From Thermoflavifilum sp. (GTDB lineage: Bacteria; Bacteroidota; Bacteroidia; Chitinophagales; Chitinophagaceae): a DNA stretch of 64,000 nucleotides. The notes under the pieces are model-generated. The model was not told the DNA's origin and did no database searches. It saw nothing but the letters and a program-made list of their open reading frames with translations. A program made the position numbers and the translations under genes. The DNA is taken from assembly GCF_014961315.1 (NCBI RefSeq), contig NZ_CP063141.1, positions 186,001-250,000 on the forward strand. Direction: 5' to 3'. Shown here piece after piece: positions 1 through 11,562 of this stretch (position 1 is its first letter; every line of letters starts with the position of its first letter).

Positions 1-606
1 CCAGACCTGATCTACGGCGAAATCATAGCTGGAAGTAGCTCGTAGCCCCATCACCTGCCAGTCGGGCACAATCTTTACCTGTTGGGCCGATACGGCAAAT
101 GAGCTGAATATCGGCTCTCCCGCTGCATTTCTCAGTTGCTGTCCGTTTTCATCGGTATGCCAGGCATTGAAGGTAAATAATGTTGCATGAGCACTCCCGC
201 TGGCATATTTCCAGGAGCCCGTTAATACATAACCATCCTGACGATGGACGGCTTTTCCGGTGATTGCACCGCTGCCGGCCGCCCAGGCCTTTTCATCTGT
301 AAAGAACTTACGCGCCGCATCCGGCTGCATATATCCTGCAAACAAATTTGCGCCCGCACCTAAATTCACCACCCAGCCAACACTGCCATCAGCCCAGCAT
401 AGTGCCTCCAGCAGGGCAACCGCATCGGGTAAAGGCATTTCGGCTCCTCCCAGATCCTGTGGAATCCATATCCGCAGATACCGTTGAACATATATACATT
501 CCAGTTGTGCTGCTGTAAGCGCTCCTTTGTTTTCAGCTTCAGGAGATGCTGAACGTAAAATCTGTTGAACGGCTTCTGGTAAAATCTCCCGGGGATGCAC
601 CATCAT
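1..606 (-). CDS. Acyl-CoA dehydrogenase-like flavoprotein, 3' end outside window
   Basis: The reverse strand reads open from a double ATG at 604-606/601-603 to the left edge, giving about 202 residues. The part seen resembles the N-terminal and middle domains of the acyl-CoA dehydrogenase fold: a helical start, then WIPQDLGGAEMPLPDAVALLE, ADGSVGW, a GSGAITGKA stretch, GYVLTGSWKYASGS and a MGLRATSSYDF segment near the edge. These are the usual signposts around the flavin and the substrate pocket. An in-frame stop at 616-618 just upstream supports the start. Family members without a recognised CoA substrate (flavin monooxygenases, DszC- or HpaH-like) share this layout, so the reaction is not assigned. 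No co-directional partner is visible upstream except the GH2 gene 156 bases away. Confidence 0.75.
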   Translation of the reverse strand, partial: MMVHPREILPEAVQQILRSASPEAENKGALTAAQLECIYVQRYLRIWIPQDLGGAEMPLPDAVALLEALCWADGSVGWVVNLGAGANLFAGYMQPDAARKFFTDEKAWAAGSGAITGKAVHRQDGYVLTGSWKYASGSAHATLFTFNAWHTDENGQQLRNAAGEPIFSSFAVSAQQVKIVPDWQVMGLRATSSYDFAVDQVW

Positions 607-702
607 GCCGTAAAATTAAGGCATCCCATGCTTTCGAGTCGCATACGTTTACCCATTTCCTGGCTTCAAATTGATATCACAGAGAAATCGATCATTACAT
701 CA

Positions 703-728
703 CGATGCGTAAATGTTTATTTACATCG
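703..728. repeat. Inverted repeat between GH2 gene and acyl-CoA dehydrogenase-like gene
   Basis: CGATGCGTAAAT and ATTTACATCG face each other across a GTTT loop, with a two-base bulge. It lies just after the stop of the minus-strand GH2 gene. It could form a hairpin in that transcript, but no T-run follows on the minus strand, so it is a weak terminator candidate at best. Confidence 0.3.
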
Positions 729-761
729 GCAAGAAATATCATCTCATGCAAGTATTGTATG

Positions 762-4004
<3,243 letters not shown>

Positions 4005-4048
4005 TTAGTACACATACATTTTTTATCTTCACCTAAAAAATATCAAAT

Positions 4049-5470
4049 ATGAAAAGAATCGTCTTTTTATTACTGGGCATAAGTATCTGTCGGTTGCAAT
4101 CATCATTTGCCCAGCAGCTTCGCCTGCCTGATTATTTTTCAGACAACATGGTATTGCAACAACACGATACCGTTCGATTCTGGGGCTGGGCCGACGGTGG
4201 GCAACAGGTATGGATAAAAGCGGGATGGTTAACTGATACATTAAAAACGCGTGCTTCATCGGGTGCTCGCTGGGAAGTGAAATTGCCCACACCGGCTGCG
4301 GGCGGGCCTTACGAAATCACCGTTGGTAACGGTAATCAACAAATAATCATTCATAACATCTTAATTGGTGAAACCTGGTTATGCAGCGGGCAATCGAACA
4401 TGGAATTCAGCGCAAACTGGTCGCCTATTACCAGAGAACAGGAAGAAGCTACAGGAATGCAATTTCCGGAAATGCGTTTGTTTCATGTATATAAAATTAC
4501 ATCTGACTGTAAACAAATGGAGTTGCGTGGCAGATGGGAGATTTGTTCACCTCAGACCATAGCCGATTTCAGTGCGGTAGCTTATTTCTTTGGAAGAAGC
4601 CTGCTTTTACATTTACACACTCCGGTTGGATTGATTGAGTCGTGCTGGGGCGGCACACCCGTTGAAACCTGGATGCCCGATAGCATTTTTGTGCAACATC
4701 CTTCCCTTGCCACATCGGCAGCAACCCTGCCAGCTTCACCATGGTGGCCTGTGAAGCCCGGCCTTGCTTTTAACGCGATGATTGCTCCGCTGCAATTTAT
4801 TCCGATTGCGGGTGTTATCTGGTATCAGGGCGAAACCAATACCCATAATCCTCAAACTTATGCAGAAGATTTAAGTCGCATGATCCAAAGCTGGCGCAAC
4901 CTCTGGCAGAAAGAATTTCCTTTTTACCTCGTACAAATTGCGCCTTACCGATATGAAACACCCGATGCCGGTGCGTTGATCAGAGAAGCCCAACTTCAAG
5001 TATATCGTCAGGTGCCGCGCACGGGCATTGTGATTACCACAGATATCACCGGCGATACAAGCGACATACATCCTAAAGATAAACAGGATGTGGGCGAAAG
5101 GCTTGCCCTGTGGGCATTAGCAAAAACATATGGATTGAACAACATCGTGTGCTCCGGTCCATTGTACGATTCCATGAAAATAGAAGGAAATCGAATCCGC
5201 ATTTATTTTGATTTTGCAGATGATGGACTGATGATCGGCGGTAATGGTAAACAGCTCACCGATATTTATATTGCCGGGAACGATCAACACTTCCTGCCGG
5301 CTCAGGCAAAAATTGAAAAAAATACACTGGTGGTATGGAATCGTCAGATCGCACATCCGGTGGCCGTACGTTTCGGATTTTCGAATACGGCCATGCCCAA
5401 CTTATACAATCGAGCCGGATTACCTGCATCTCCTTTTCGCACCGATCAATGGCCTGTTTGGCAGCGATAA
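4049..5470 (+). CDS. Sialate O-acetylesterase-like SGNH hydrolase, secreted
   Basis: Likely removes acetyl esters from sialic acids or other acetylated sugars in the periplasm. 473 residues with a signal peptide (MKRIVFLLLGISICRLQSSFAQQ). The SASA/SGNH features are visible: GETWLCSGQSNMEFS with nucleophile S116 in GQSN, IWYQGETN in the middle, and DIHP (D339, H341) completing the catalytic site. The N-terminal beta-rich part (NMVLQQHDTVRFWGWADGG) is typical of the family. It faces the NahK-like gene tail to tail with only four bases between them and is divergent from the GH2 gene, so it belongs to the same glycan-use neighbourhood. Plant-polymer acetyl esterases of this family exist, so sialate as the substrate is not proven. 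Confidence 0.87.
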   Translation: MKRIVFLLLGISICRLQSSFAQQLRLPDYFSDNMVLQQHDTVRFWGWADGGQQVWIKAGWLTDTLKTRASSGARWEVKLPTPAAGGPYEITVGNGNQQIIIHNILIGETWLCSGQSNMEFSANWSPITREQEEATGMQFPEMRLFHVYKITSDCKQMELRGRWEICSPQTIADFSAVAYFFGRSLLLHLHTPVGLIESCWGGTPVETWMPDSIFVQHPSLATSAATLPASPWWPVKPGLAFNAMIAPLQFIPIAGVIWYQGETNTHNPQTYAEDLSRMIQSWRNLWQKEFPFYLVQIAPYRYETPDAGALIREAQLQVYRQVPRTGIVITTDITGDTSDIHPKDKQDVGERLALWALAKTYGLNNIVCSGPLYDSMKIEGNRIRIYFDFADDGLMIGGNGKQLTDIYIAGNDQHFLPAQAKIEKNTLVVWNRQIAHPVAVRFGFSNTAMPNLYNRAGLPASPFRTDQWPVWQR

Positions 5471-5474
5471 TGCA

Positions 5475-6554
5475 TCAGGTATGCAAATGTTTTTGAATGA
5501 TATTTTTTAACAGTTCCTGCTTTGCCATAAGCTGTTGAAGCAATACCAATTGATTTTTCGCACGATAAAAATTTTGTTCGGGATATTGAATGGGGTAATA
5601 AATATCTTCATTTAAGAAATCAGTGAGAAAACGAATGCCCTGCATATAGGTCATAAATAAACCGGCATAAAATAGTGATGCTTTTTCTACAGGCGTGAGT
5701 AAATCACGTAATTCATCCAGATATCCTTCAATCAATGCTTCGAAATAATGTTCGCGAATTTCAATTTTACTGAAATCACGTTCTTCTTCCGACGTGGGGC
5801 TAACATAAGTACGCACCATATCGCCCAGATCAGAAATAATTTTACCCGGCATCAGGGTGTCGAGATCAATGACACATACACCTTTAAAGGTTTTTTCATC
5901 CAGTAAAACATTGTTCATCTTCGCATCGTGATGAATCAGGCGATCGGGAAAAGCCTTTTCAGTTTTGATTTCTTCAAAATGAATGGCAATAGAAGAATAA
6001 TCCAGAAAGCCTTCAATTAATTCTTCTGCATATTCCCGTCGTTCTTCTCTTGCATTGCGGATGGCTTCCTGCAGTTGACTGTATCGTAAGGTAAGGTTAT
6101 GAAAATTGGGAATCACGATTTGAAATTGATGCAGAGGAGCATGGAGCAAATAGCGGGTGAGCCTTCCAAACTGTCGGGCTGCCTCATAAGCCTGTTCGGG
6201 GGCAGTGGCTGCATCCAGTGCAACGGTATGAGGAATATAAGGAAGAAGTCGCCAGTACTCGCCATTCCAGATGCAATATTCTTTTTCATCTGTAGTACGC
6301 AACGGTGCCACAAATAAATAATCGGGATAGTGTTGTTTTAAAAAATTAGCAGCGAGCCTGTAATTACTGGCAACGAGTTCCGGAGACGTGAATACCTGTG
6401 TATTGATTTTTTGCAGGATATACTGCTCTCCGTTTTGCGATTCCAGCAAATAAGTTCGGTTAATATATCCGTGGCCGAAACGCTTTGCCACAAACCGATT
6501 CCGATCTAATCCGAACGCAGCATAAATTTCAGTTGCAAGACTTATTTTTTCCAT
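5475..6554 (-). CDS. NahK-like N-acetylhexosamine / sugar anomeric kinase (APH fold)
   Basis: 359 residues of the aminoglycoside-phosphotransferase fold. The catalytic loop is LIHHDAKMNNVLLD with D210 as the likely base, followed by CVIDLDTLMPG and DLGDMVR. The DLDT-MPG signature is the one I associate with N-acetylhexosamine 1-kinase (NahK) of bifidobacteria rather than with antibiotic kinases, and the length fits. Such a kinase makes GlcNAc-1-P or GalNAc-1-P from the free sugar in the cytoplasm. It overlaps the upstream nucleotidyltransferase by 13 bases, so the two are translated as a pair: the kinase makes the sugar-1-phosphate and the partner activates it to an NDP-sugar. Substrate is inferred; choline- or other sugar-kinase activity is possible. 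Confidence 0.72.
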   Translation of the reverse strand: MEKISLATEIYAAFGLDRNRFVAKRFGHGYINRTYLLESQNGEQYILQKINTQVFTSPELVASNYRLAANFLKQHYPDYLFVAPLRTTDEKEYCIWNGEYWRLLPYIPHTVALDAATAPEQAYEAARQFGRLTRYLLHAPLHQFQIVIPNFHNLTLRYSQLQEAIRNAREERREYAEELIEGFLDYSSIAIHFEEIKTEKAFPDRLIHHDAKMNNVLLDEKTFKGVCVIDLDTLMPGKIISDLGDMVRTYVSPTSEEERDFSKIEIREHYFEALIEGYLDELRDLLTPVEKASLFYAGLFMTYMQGIRFLTDFLNEDIYYPIQYPEQNFYRAKNQLVLLQQLMAKQELLKNIIQKHLHT

Positions 6555-7450
6555 AACATGGATGGATACACACCTTCATCTACCAGCTTTTTAAATCCTG
6601 CAATCACCAGCGGGGCATCTTCTTTATAGGTAACGCCAAACCAGGGCGAATTGGTGGGAATCACCTTCACCGTACCCTTTCCTTGTTGAATGAAATGATC
6701 CACCACGGCAGGAATCAGAAATTCAGCCTTAGGATCAAGGGCATGCTCGTGGACAAATTGATGGAACAGGGGTTCAGCAATACTAAAAAAAGCCGGATCA
6801 AATCCCCAGAAATTCATCGATACAGGCGTATGAGCGGGCAGAGGGAAAGTTTGTCCCTGTTCTTCATACACAATCTGTCCATCCTGTCGATACACTTTGG
6901 TGCGTTCCTGAATACGTTTCAAATTGCCCTGAGCATCCACCTCGCACACGCCGCGTGAAACAGACCCATAATCCGAGAGTGTATTTCCCAGCTGATAACC
7001 CAGCACGGCAAACCGATTGGGCGCACATTCTTCTTGTAAAAATGCTGCCATCTTCTCAAATGCTTCCCGACCATAATAATCGTCGGCATTGATGACTGCA
7101 AAAGGTTCATGTATGGCATCTCTGGCACATAACACCGCATGAGCCGTACCCCAGGGTTTTGCCCGTTGTACTTGAAGTTGAAAACCAGCCGGCAGAAAAG
7201 CATCCATTTCCTGATATACGTATGCGGTGGGAATACGGTCTTTTAATCTGGGTTCAAAAATATTTTTAAATGCATCTTCAAAATCCCTGCGGATGATGAA
7301 TACCACTTTACCGAATCCGGCTCGAATGGCATCATAAATAGAATATTCCATGATGGTTTCGCCACCGGGTCCGAATTGCTGAATTTGCTTCATGCTTCCA
7401 TAGCGGCTGGCGATGCCCGCAGCTAATATCAATAAAGTTGGCTTCGACAT
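6542..7450 (-). CDS. Sugar-1-phosphate nucleotidyltransferase
   Basis: About 302 residues with a nucleotidyltransferase (GT-A like) fold. The N-terminal nucleotide-binding motif LAAGIASRYGSMKQIQQFGP is intact, followed by EYSIYDAIRAGF and an AVINADDYYG metal-binding Asp pair. This makes an NDP-sugar from a sugar-1-phosphate and an NTP. I use the ATG at 7448-7450 because MSKPTLLILAAG is the normal family start and a TATTTTTG promoter box sits immediately upstream; the longer frame starts inside that box. It is the first gene of a two-gene operon with the NahK-like kinase, overlapping it. Whether UTP, and GlcNAc-1-P or Gal-1-P, are the true substrates is inference. Confidence 0.82.
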   Translation of the reverse strand: MSKPTLLILAAGIASRYGSMKQIQQFGPGGETIMEYSIYDAIRAGFGKVVFIIRRDFEDAFKNIFEPRLKDRIPTAYVYQEMDAFLPAGFQLQVQRAKPWGTAHAVLCARDAIHEPFAVINADDYYGREAFEKMAAFLQEECAPNRFAVLGYQLGNTLSDYGSVSRGVCEVDAQGNLKRIQERTKVYRQDGQIVYEEQGQTFPLPAHTPVSMNFWGFDPAFFSIAEPLFHQFVHEHALDPKAEFLIPAVVDHFIQQGKGTVKVIPTNSPWFGVTYKEDAPLVIAGFKKLVDEGVYPSMLWKK

Positions 7451-7467
7451 GCGAAAACGATTTGCCA

Positions 7468-7497
7468 CAAAAATAACGACTACAGATGTTTATCCAA
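7468..7497 (-). promoter_or_regulatory. Promoter of the nucleotidyltransferase-kinase operon
   Basis: On the minus strand a perfect -7 box TATTTTTG (7468-7475) follows a TTG (7495-7497) at 19 bases. This is the Bacteroidota sigma consensus and lies 17 bases ahead of the chosen start codon. Confidence 0.6.
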
Positions 7498-7529
7498 CGG
7501 TTGCCTGCGTTTTTCTCTATTTATTCACC

Positions 7530-7537
7530 TATTTTTG
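7530..7537 (+). promoter_or_regulatory. -7 box ahead of the GH20 gene
   Basis: TATTTTTG is an exact match to TAnnTTTG, 25 bases ahead of the likely start codon. No TTG at the right distance was found, so only the -7 element is supported. Confidence 0.45.
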
Positions 7538-7562
7538 AAGCAACAAATGAAATTTGTTTTTT

Positions 7563-9494
7563 ATGAAACATGTACTCCTGCTCACTGCCAGCCTGATGAT
7601 CAACATTTCAGGCTATGGACAAATGTCGTCATCCACCCCGGGCGAATCAGCCGGGCAGCATATAGCAATCATTCCTGAGCCCGTGTCGATGAAGCAAGAA
7701 AAGGGTTCACTCACATTAACCGCCGGAAGCCATATCTATGCATCGGGCGCCGAGGCCCAGCATATTGCAGCCTTGCTGAATGAAACCCTGAAACAACGTT
7801 ATGGATTTGCATTGCCCCTTACCCATTCGCCTGCAGATGCGGATCTGCAACTGTTCATCAAAGCTGGAGCTACCCCGCCCGAAGGCTATATCTTACGGGT
7901 GAATCAGCGAACCATCAACATCACGGCGGGCGATGGAGCCGGTTTGTTTTACGGTACCCAGAGCCTGTTGCAACTGTTGCCTGCCGGGAAAACCGACCGC
8001 TGGCAGGTTCCACGGGTAGAAATTGTCGATAGCCCAAGATTTCATTACCGGGGTCTGCATCTGGATTGCGGAAGGCATTTTTTCCCGGTTTCCTTTATCA
8101 AGCGCTATCTCGACTGGATGGCCCGTTATAAACTCAACCGGTTTCACTGGCATCTCACCGAAGACCAGGGCTGGCGCATACAGATTCCCAAATATCCCCG
8201 GCTTACGGAAGTAGGCGCCTTCCGTAAAGAAACCGTCATCGGACACAATTCCGGTATCTTCGACGGGCAACCTTATGGCGGGTTCTACACCGACGATGAA
8301 ATCAAAGAAATCGTGTCCTATGCTGCTGCTCGCTATATTACCGTGATTCCAGAAATTGAAATGCCCGGCCACGCACAGGCTGCGCTTGCTTCTTATCCCT
8401 GGCTGGGTTGCAAGGGGTTCGGCCCCACCTATGAAGTGTGGACCCAATGGGGTGTATCGCCTAACGTGTTTTGCGCAGGGAACGACAGCACCTTTATGTT
8501 CCTGGAAGATGTGCTCACCCGCGTTATGCAACTTTTCCCCGGCCATTATATTCATATTGGCGGTGACGAATGTCCCAAAGACCACTGGAAGCAATGCCCG
8601 CTTTGCCAGCAACGCATGAAAACGCTGGGGTTGAAGAATGAAGAAGAGTTGCAGAGCTATTTTATCCAGCGAATCGAAAAATTCCTGAATGCCCATGGCC
8701 GCGATATCATCGGCTGGGATGAAATTCTGGAAGGAGGGCTGGCACCGCGCGCTACGGTGATGAGCTGGCGGGGCGAACAGGGTGGCATTGCCGCTGCGAA
8801 ACAACATCATGATGTAATTATGACCCCGGGTGAGTGGTTGTATTTCGATCATGGACAGGGCAATCCCACCTATGAACCGTTGAATATTGGTGGCTATCTG
8901 CCGCTATGGAAAGTATATGGCTACAATCCCGTGCCTTCGGCACTCAAACCCGATGAGCAACATTATATCATTGGCATGCAGGCCAACCTCTGGACGGAAT
9001 ATATCCCCAACGCACGTGAAGCCGAATATATGGTATTCCCCCGCATGCTGGCGCTTGCCGAGGCTGCGTGGACGCCCCTTGCAAAGAAAGATTATCAGGA
9101 TTTCCTGACCCGGCTCCCTGCTCAGCTCTACTGGCTGGATCGGGCAGGTGTACATTTTCGCATTCCCGAGCCCATTGGCCTACAGGATAGTACCCTGCAA
9201 ACCGATAGCCTGACCATCGATTTAAAACCCATTTTACCGGGCACGAAAATTTATTATACCCTTGATGGCAGCAATCCAACGCTTACTTCGGAATTATTCA
9301 AGAAACCCTTTACCCTCTACCTGCCTGCAGGGAAATCCTTAACACTGCGTTGTATTGAAGTAACGCCGTCAGGCAATATCAGTGTGCCCTACAGCGCTGT
9401 TTATCAGCATGCAAGCGCACAAATCAAACCAGCACAAGGGCTGAAGACTGGAGTTCAGCAACATTCGAGGGATGAGGTTGCCGTGGGACTTTAA
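7563..9494 (+). CDS. Secreted GH20 beta-N-acetylhexosaminidase
   Basis: Removes terminal GlcNAc or GalNAc from glycans or chitin oligomers outside the cytoplasm. 643 residues from the ATG at 7563 (an in-frame ATG lies nine bases upstream), with a signal peptide. Order: small N-terminal GH20b domain (IIPEPVSMKQEKGSLTL), TIM barrel (FHWHLTEDQGWRI, VIPEIEMPGHAQAAL), and a C-terminal chitobiase-like domain (YYTLDGSNPTLTSELF). The catalytic pair is the Asp-Glu of IGGDECPK (D335, E336), which positions the N-acetyl group for substrate-assisted catalysis. Its product, free N-acetylhexosamine, is what the neighbouring NahK-like kinase would phosphorylate. It converges on trxB. Confidence 0.93.
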   Translation: MKHVLLLTASLMINISGYGQMSSSTPGESAGQHIAIIPEPVSMKQEKGSLTLTAGSHIYASGAEAQHIAALLNETLKQRYGFALPLTHSPADADLQLFIKAGATPPEGYILRVNQRTINITAGDGAGLFYGTQSLLQLLPAGKTDRWQVPRVEIVDSPRFHYRGLHLDCGRHFFPVSFIKRYLDWMARYKLNRFHWHLTEDQGWRIQIPKYPRLTEVGAFRKETVIGHNSGIFDGQPYGGFYTDDEIKEIVSYAAARYITVIPEIEMPGHAQAALASYPWLGCKGFGPTYEVWTQWGVSPNVFCAGNDSTFMFLEDVLTRVMQLFPGHYIHIGGDECPKDHWKQCPLCQQRMKTLGLKNEEELQSYFIQRIEKFLNAHGRDIIGWDEILEGGLAPRATVMSWRGEQGGIAAAKQHHDVIMTPGEWLYFDHGQGNPTYEPLNIGGYLPLWKVYGYNPVPSALKPDEQHYIIGMQANLWTEYIPNAREAEYMVFPRMLALAEAAWTPLAKKDYQDFLTRLPAQLYWLDRAGVHFRIPEPIGLQDSTLQTDSLTIDLKPILPGTKIYYTLDGSNPTLTSELFKKPFTLYLPAGKSLTLRCIEVTPSGNISVPYSAVYQHASAQIKPAQGLKTGVQQHSRDEVAVGL

Positions 9495-9533
9495 CAGTGG
9501 TAGATGAGCGTACGCGTAATCTTTCCAACTGCT

Positions 9534-10502
9534 TTAAGAGGCCACGGAGCCTGCATGCTGGCGCTGGATGTGCTCCTGTGCGGATAAGTACCGTTCGGCA
9601 TCCAGTGCAGCCATACAACCACTTCCGGCTGCCGTCACCGCCTGCCGGTAAATTTTATCCTGCACGTCGCCGCAGGCAAAAACACCTTCCACGCTGGTAT
9701 GCGTGCTACCCGGCCGGGTGCGGATATAGCCGTTTTCATCCATATCCAGTTGACCGATAAACAATTCAGAATTGGGCTGGTGGCCGATGGCTACAAAAAA
9801 AGCCGATACCGGGATGATGCGCTCCTCACCGGTGATGGTGTTTTTCACCTTCACTCCTTCTACTTTTTCCTCACCAAGGATGTCGAGCGCCTGGGTATTC
9901 CAGTAAATCTGGATATTGGGCGTATGCTTCACCCTGTCCTGCATGATTTGTGAGGCACGCATCTGATCCCTCCGCACCAGCATATGCACCCGGGTGCATA
10001 ATTTGGATAAGTACAGCGCTTCCTCACACGCCGTATCGCCACCTCCCACAATAGCTACCTCCTTACCCCGGAAAAAGAAACCGTCGCACACCGCACATGC
10101 CGAAACCCCACGGCCGTTGAGCCGTTGCTCCGAATCCAGCCCCAGCCACTTAGCCGATGCCCCCGTAGCAATAATCAACGCATCGGCCACGATTTCCTTT
10201 TCTTCGTCCACAACTACCCGGAATGGACGCCGGGAAAGATCTACAGCGGTAACCATACCAAAACGAATATCGGCTCCCATCCGACGCGCCTGTTTTTCGA
10301 AATCCTGCATCATGTCAGGACCCTGTACGCCATCAGGATAACCCGGATAGTTCTCCACTTCCGTAGTAATCGTGAGCTGACCTCCGGGTTGTAGGCCCTG
10401 ATAGAGCACCGGATTCAGGTTGGCGCGAGCAGCATAAATCGCTGCCGTATAGCCGGCAGGCCCTGAGCCTATAATCAATAATTTAACCTGTTCTGCTGCC
10501 AT
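9534..10502 (-). CDS. trxB: Thioredoxin-disulfide reductase
   Basis: Reduces thioredoxin with NADPH through FAD and a redox disulfide in the cytoplasm. 322 residues from the ATG at 10500-10502 (MAAEQVKLLIIGSGPAGYTA); the longer open frame runs back into the upstream gene and is not used. The FAD motif GSGPAG is at the N-terminus, the redox pair is C136-x-x-C139 in CAVCDG, the NADPH motif is VGGGDTACEEA, and the C-terminal FAD motif is FACGDVQDKIYRQAV. All match the class II low-molecular-weight enzyme in length and spacing. It starts 11 bases after the DUF4249 gene and is probably co-transcribed with it. Confidence 0.95.
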   Translation of the reverse strand: MAAEQVKLLIIGSGPAGYTAAIYAARANLNPVLYQGLQPGGQLTITTEVENYPGYPDGVQGPDMMQDFEKQARRMGADIRFGMVTAVDLSRRPFRVVVDEEKEIVADALIIATGASAKWLGLDSEQRLNGRGVSACAVCDGFFFRGKEVAIVGGGDTACEEALYLSKLCTRVHMLVRRDQMRASQIMQDRVKHTPNIQIYWNTQALDILGEEKVEGVKVKNTITGEERIIPVSAFFVAIGHQPNSELFIGQLDMDENGYIRTRPGSTHTSVEGVFACGDVQDKIYRQAVTAAGSGCMAALDAERYLSAQEHIQRQHAGSVAS

Positions 10503-10513
10503 AAAAGTTGATT

Positions 10514-11416
10514 TTATTTTGGAATATAAATCGATTTGTACATTACCCGATAGCCGCCCCAGTAGCCCAACGCACCGGGGATATTCCCAAGAATCTGCAC
10601 GGGCACGGAAAAGGGATTGCCATTGGTTGTAAAAGCATACTCCCATGTACGCCAGAAATCATAAGTAGCCTTGTCGATATCACAAAATTTCACCGTTATC
10701 GTATCGCCCAGCCGGAAGGTTCCATAGGTGTTCGGGTCAAGGGGTTGATTTTTATCCACACCCCGATCGAGTTGAAAATCGAATACCGTTCCATTGACCA
10801 CCTCATCATCGGCTACAGAATGATATCCCGGGTAAAACGGCTCGCTGTTTACTTTTGTAAAATACCGCGCATAATTGCCCAGCTGCGGAGGATCATAAAA
10901 GCGGCCAAACAAAACCACCCGATCGGTATCCGGATTTTCCCGGGTGGGCTTTACCAGCAGGTAATACAGCGAATCGAGCTCAATGCCGGTTGATGGTATG
11001 GTGGTTCGAGCATCATATTGCTTACCACCCAGCTCAATACGCAAATCGTAGGCATGTCCGGGTAAACCCACAAAACGATTTCCATCCTGAGGGCGATAAT
11101 CATAAAACAAAATGCCACCCGTAGTGTCGTGAGCCATCTCCTGAAGCAAAATGCTATCGTGCAATTGTTCGTCCTTTACCCAAACCTGTGCATCGTGCAC
11201 AAAGAGGCTCGACAGTAATTGGGTATCGAGCCGGGAAAAATAACTGAAACTTCTGGTGAGGACCACAACAGGCTGTCGATAACTTTCGATAACCCCTTCC
11301 ACGACCAGCTCTTCGGCTGGAGAAGCCAGCTGGATATGAATATCTTTTTCACATCCCGCGCACCACATCAGGCAAGAGGCTATCAGGCCTCTCCATATGT
11401 ATCTTATTCCATTCAT
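10514..11416 (-). CDS. DUF4249-family lipoprotein
   Basis: 300 residues. The N-terminus has a lipoprotein signal (hydrophobic stretch then CAGC followed by EKDI), so it should be anchored in the outer membrane or periplasm. The beta-rich body with LVVEGVIESYRQPVVVLTRS and many DSxLL and RFxG turns fits the DUF4249 family, which in Bacteroidota is usually next to a TonB-dependent outer-membrane receptor. No receptor is present here; instead the gene precedes trxB by 11 bases. Function unknown; an export or surface assembly partner role is only inferred from the family's usual company. Confidence 0.72.
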   Translation of the reverse strand: MNGIRYIWRGLIASCLMWCAGCEKDIHIQLASPAEELVVEGVIESYRQPVVVLTRSFSYFSRLDTQLLSSLFVHDAQVWVKDEQLHDSILLQEMAHDTTGGILFYDYRPQDGNRFVGLPGHAYDLRIELGGKQYDARTTIPSTGIELDSLYYLLVKPTRENPDTDRVVLFGRFYDPPQLGNYARYFTKVNSEPFYPGYHSVADDEVVNGTVFDFQLDRGVDKNQPLDPNTYGTFRLGDTITVKFCDIDKATYDFWRTWEYAFTTNGNPFSVPVQILGNIPGALGYWGGYRVMYKSIYIPK

Positions 11417-11479
11417 GCGAGGTGGCTCAAATTGGATGTGAAGATAGCCTATTCCCGGGTTGTGTTACGTAATGAAAGT

Positions 11480-11521
11480 TTCAAAAATAAAAGGGGCCAG
11501 TATGCTGAAGACCTGGCCCCT
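11480..11521 (-). terminator. Rho-independent terminator after rpoD
   Basis: Read on the minus strand, AGGGGCCAG (11513-11521) pairs perfectly with CTGGCCCCT (11492-11500) across a 12-base loop, followed by TTTATTTTTG. It lies 42 bases after the rpoD stop and separates rpoD from the DUF4249 gene. Confidence 0.85.
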
Positions 11522-11562
11522 GCTGTTCACCAATCACCACCTATGGACAGGCAGTGATATCT

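Noticed and set aside
5475-6554. Aminoglycoside resistance kinase
   Set aside because: The fold is shared, but the DLDT-MPG signature and the overlapping nucleotidyltransferase point to a sugar 1-kinase.
7893-8852. 319-residue minus-strand open frame
   Set aside because: Antisense shadow of the GH20 gene.
10503-10646. N-terminal extension of trxB
   Set aside because: It overlaps the DUF4249 gene and precedes the standard TrxB start; the internal ATG at 10500-10502 fits the family and the cysteine numbering.
11482-11489. Exact TATTTTTG box on the minus strand, a possible DUF4249 promoter
   Set aside because: It is the T-rich tail of the rpoD terminator and has no TTG at the proper distance, so it cannot be told from terminator sequence.
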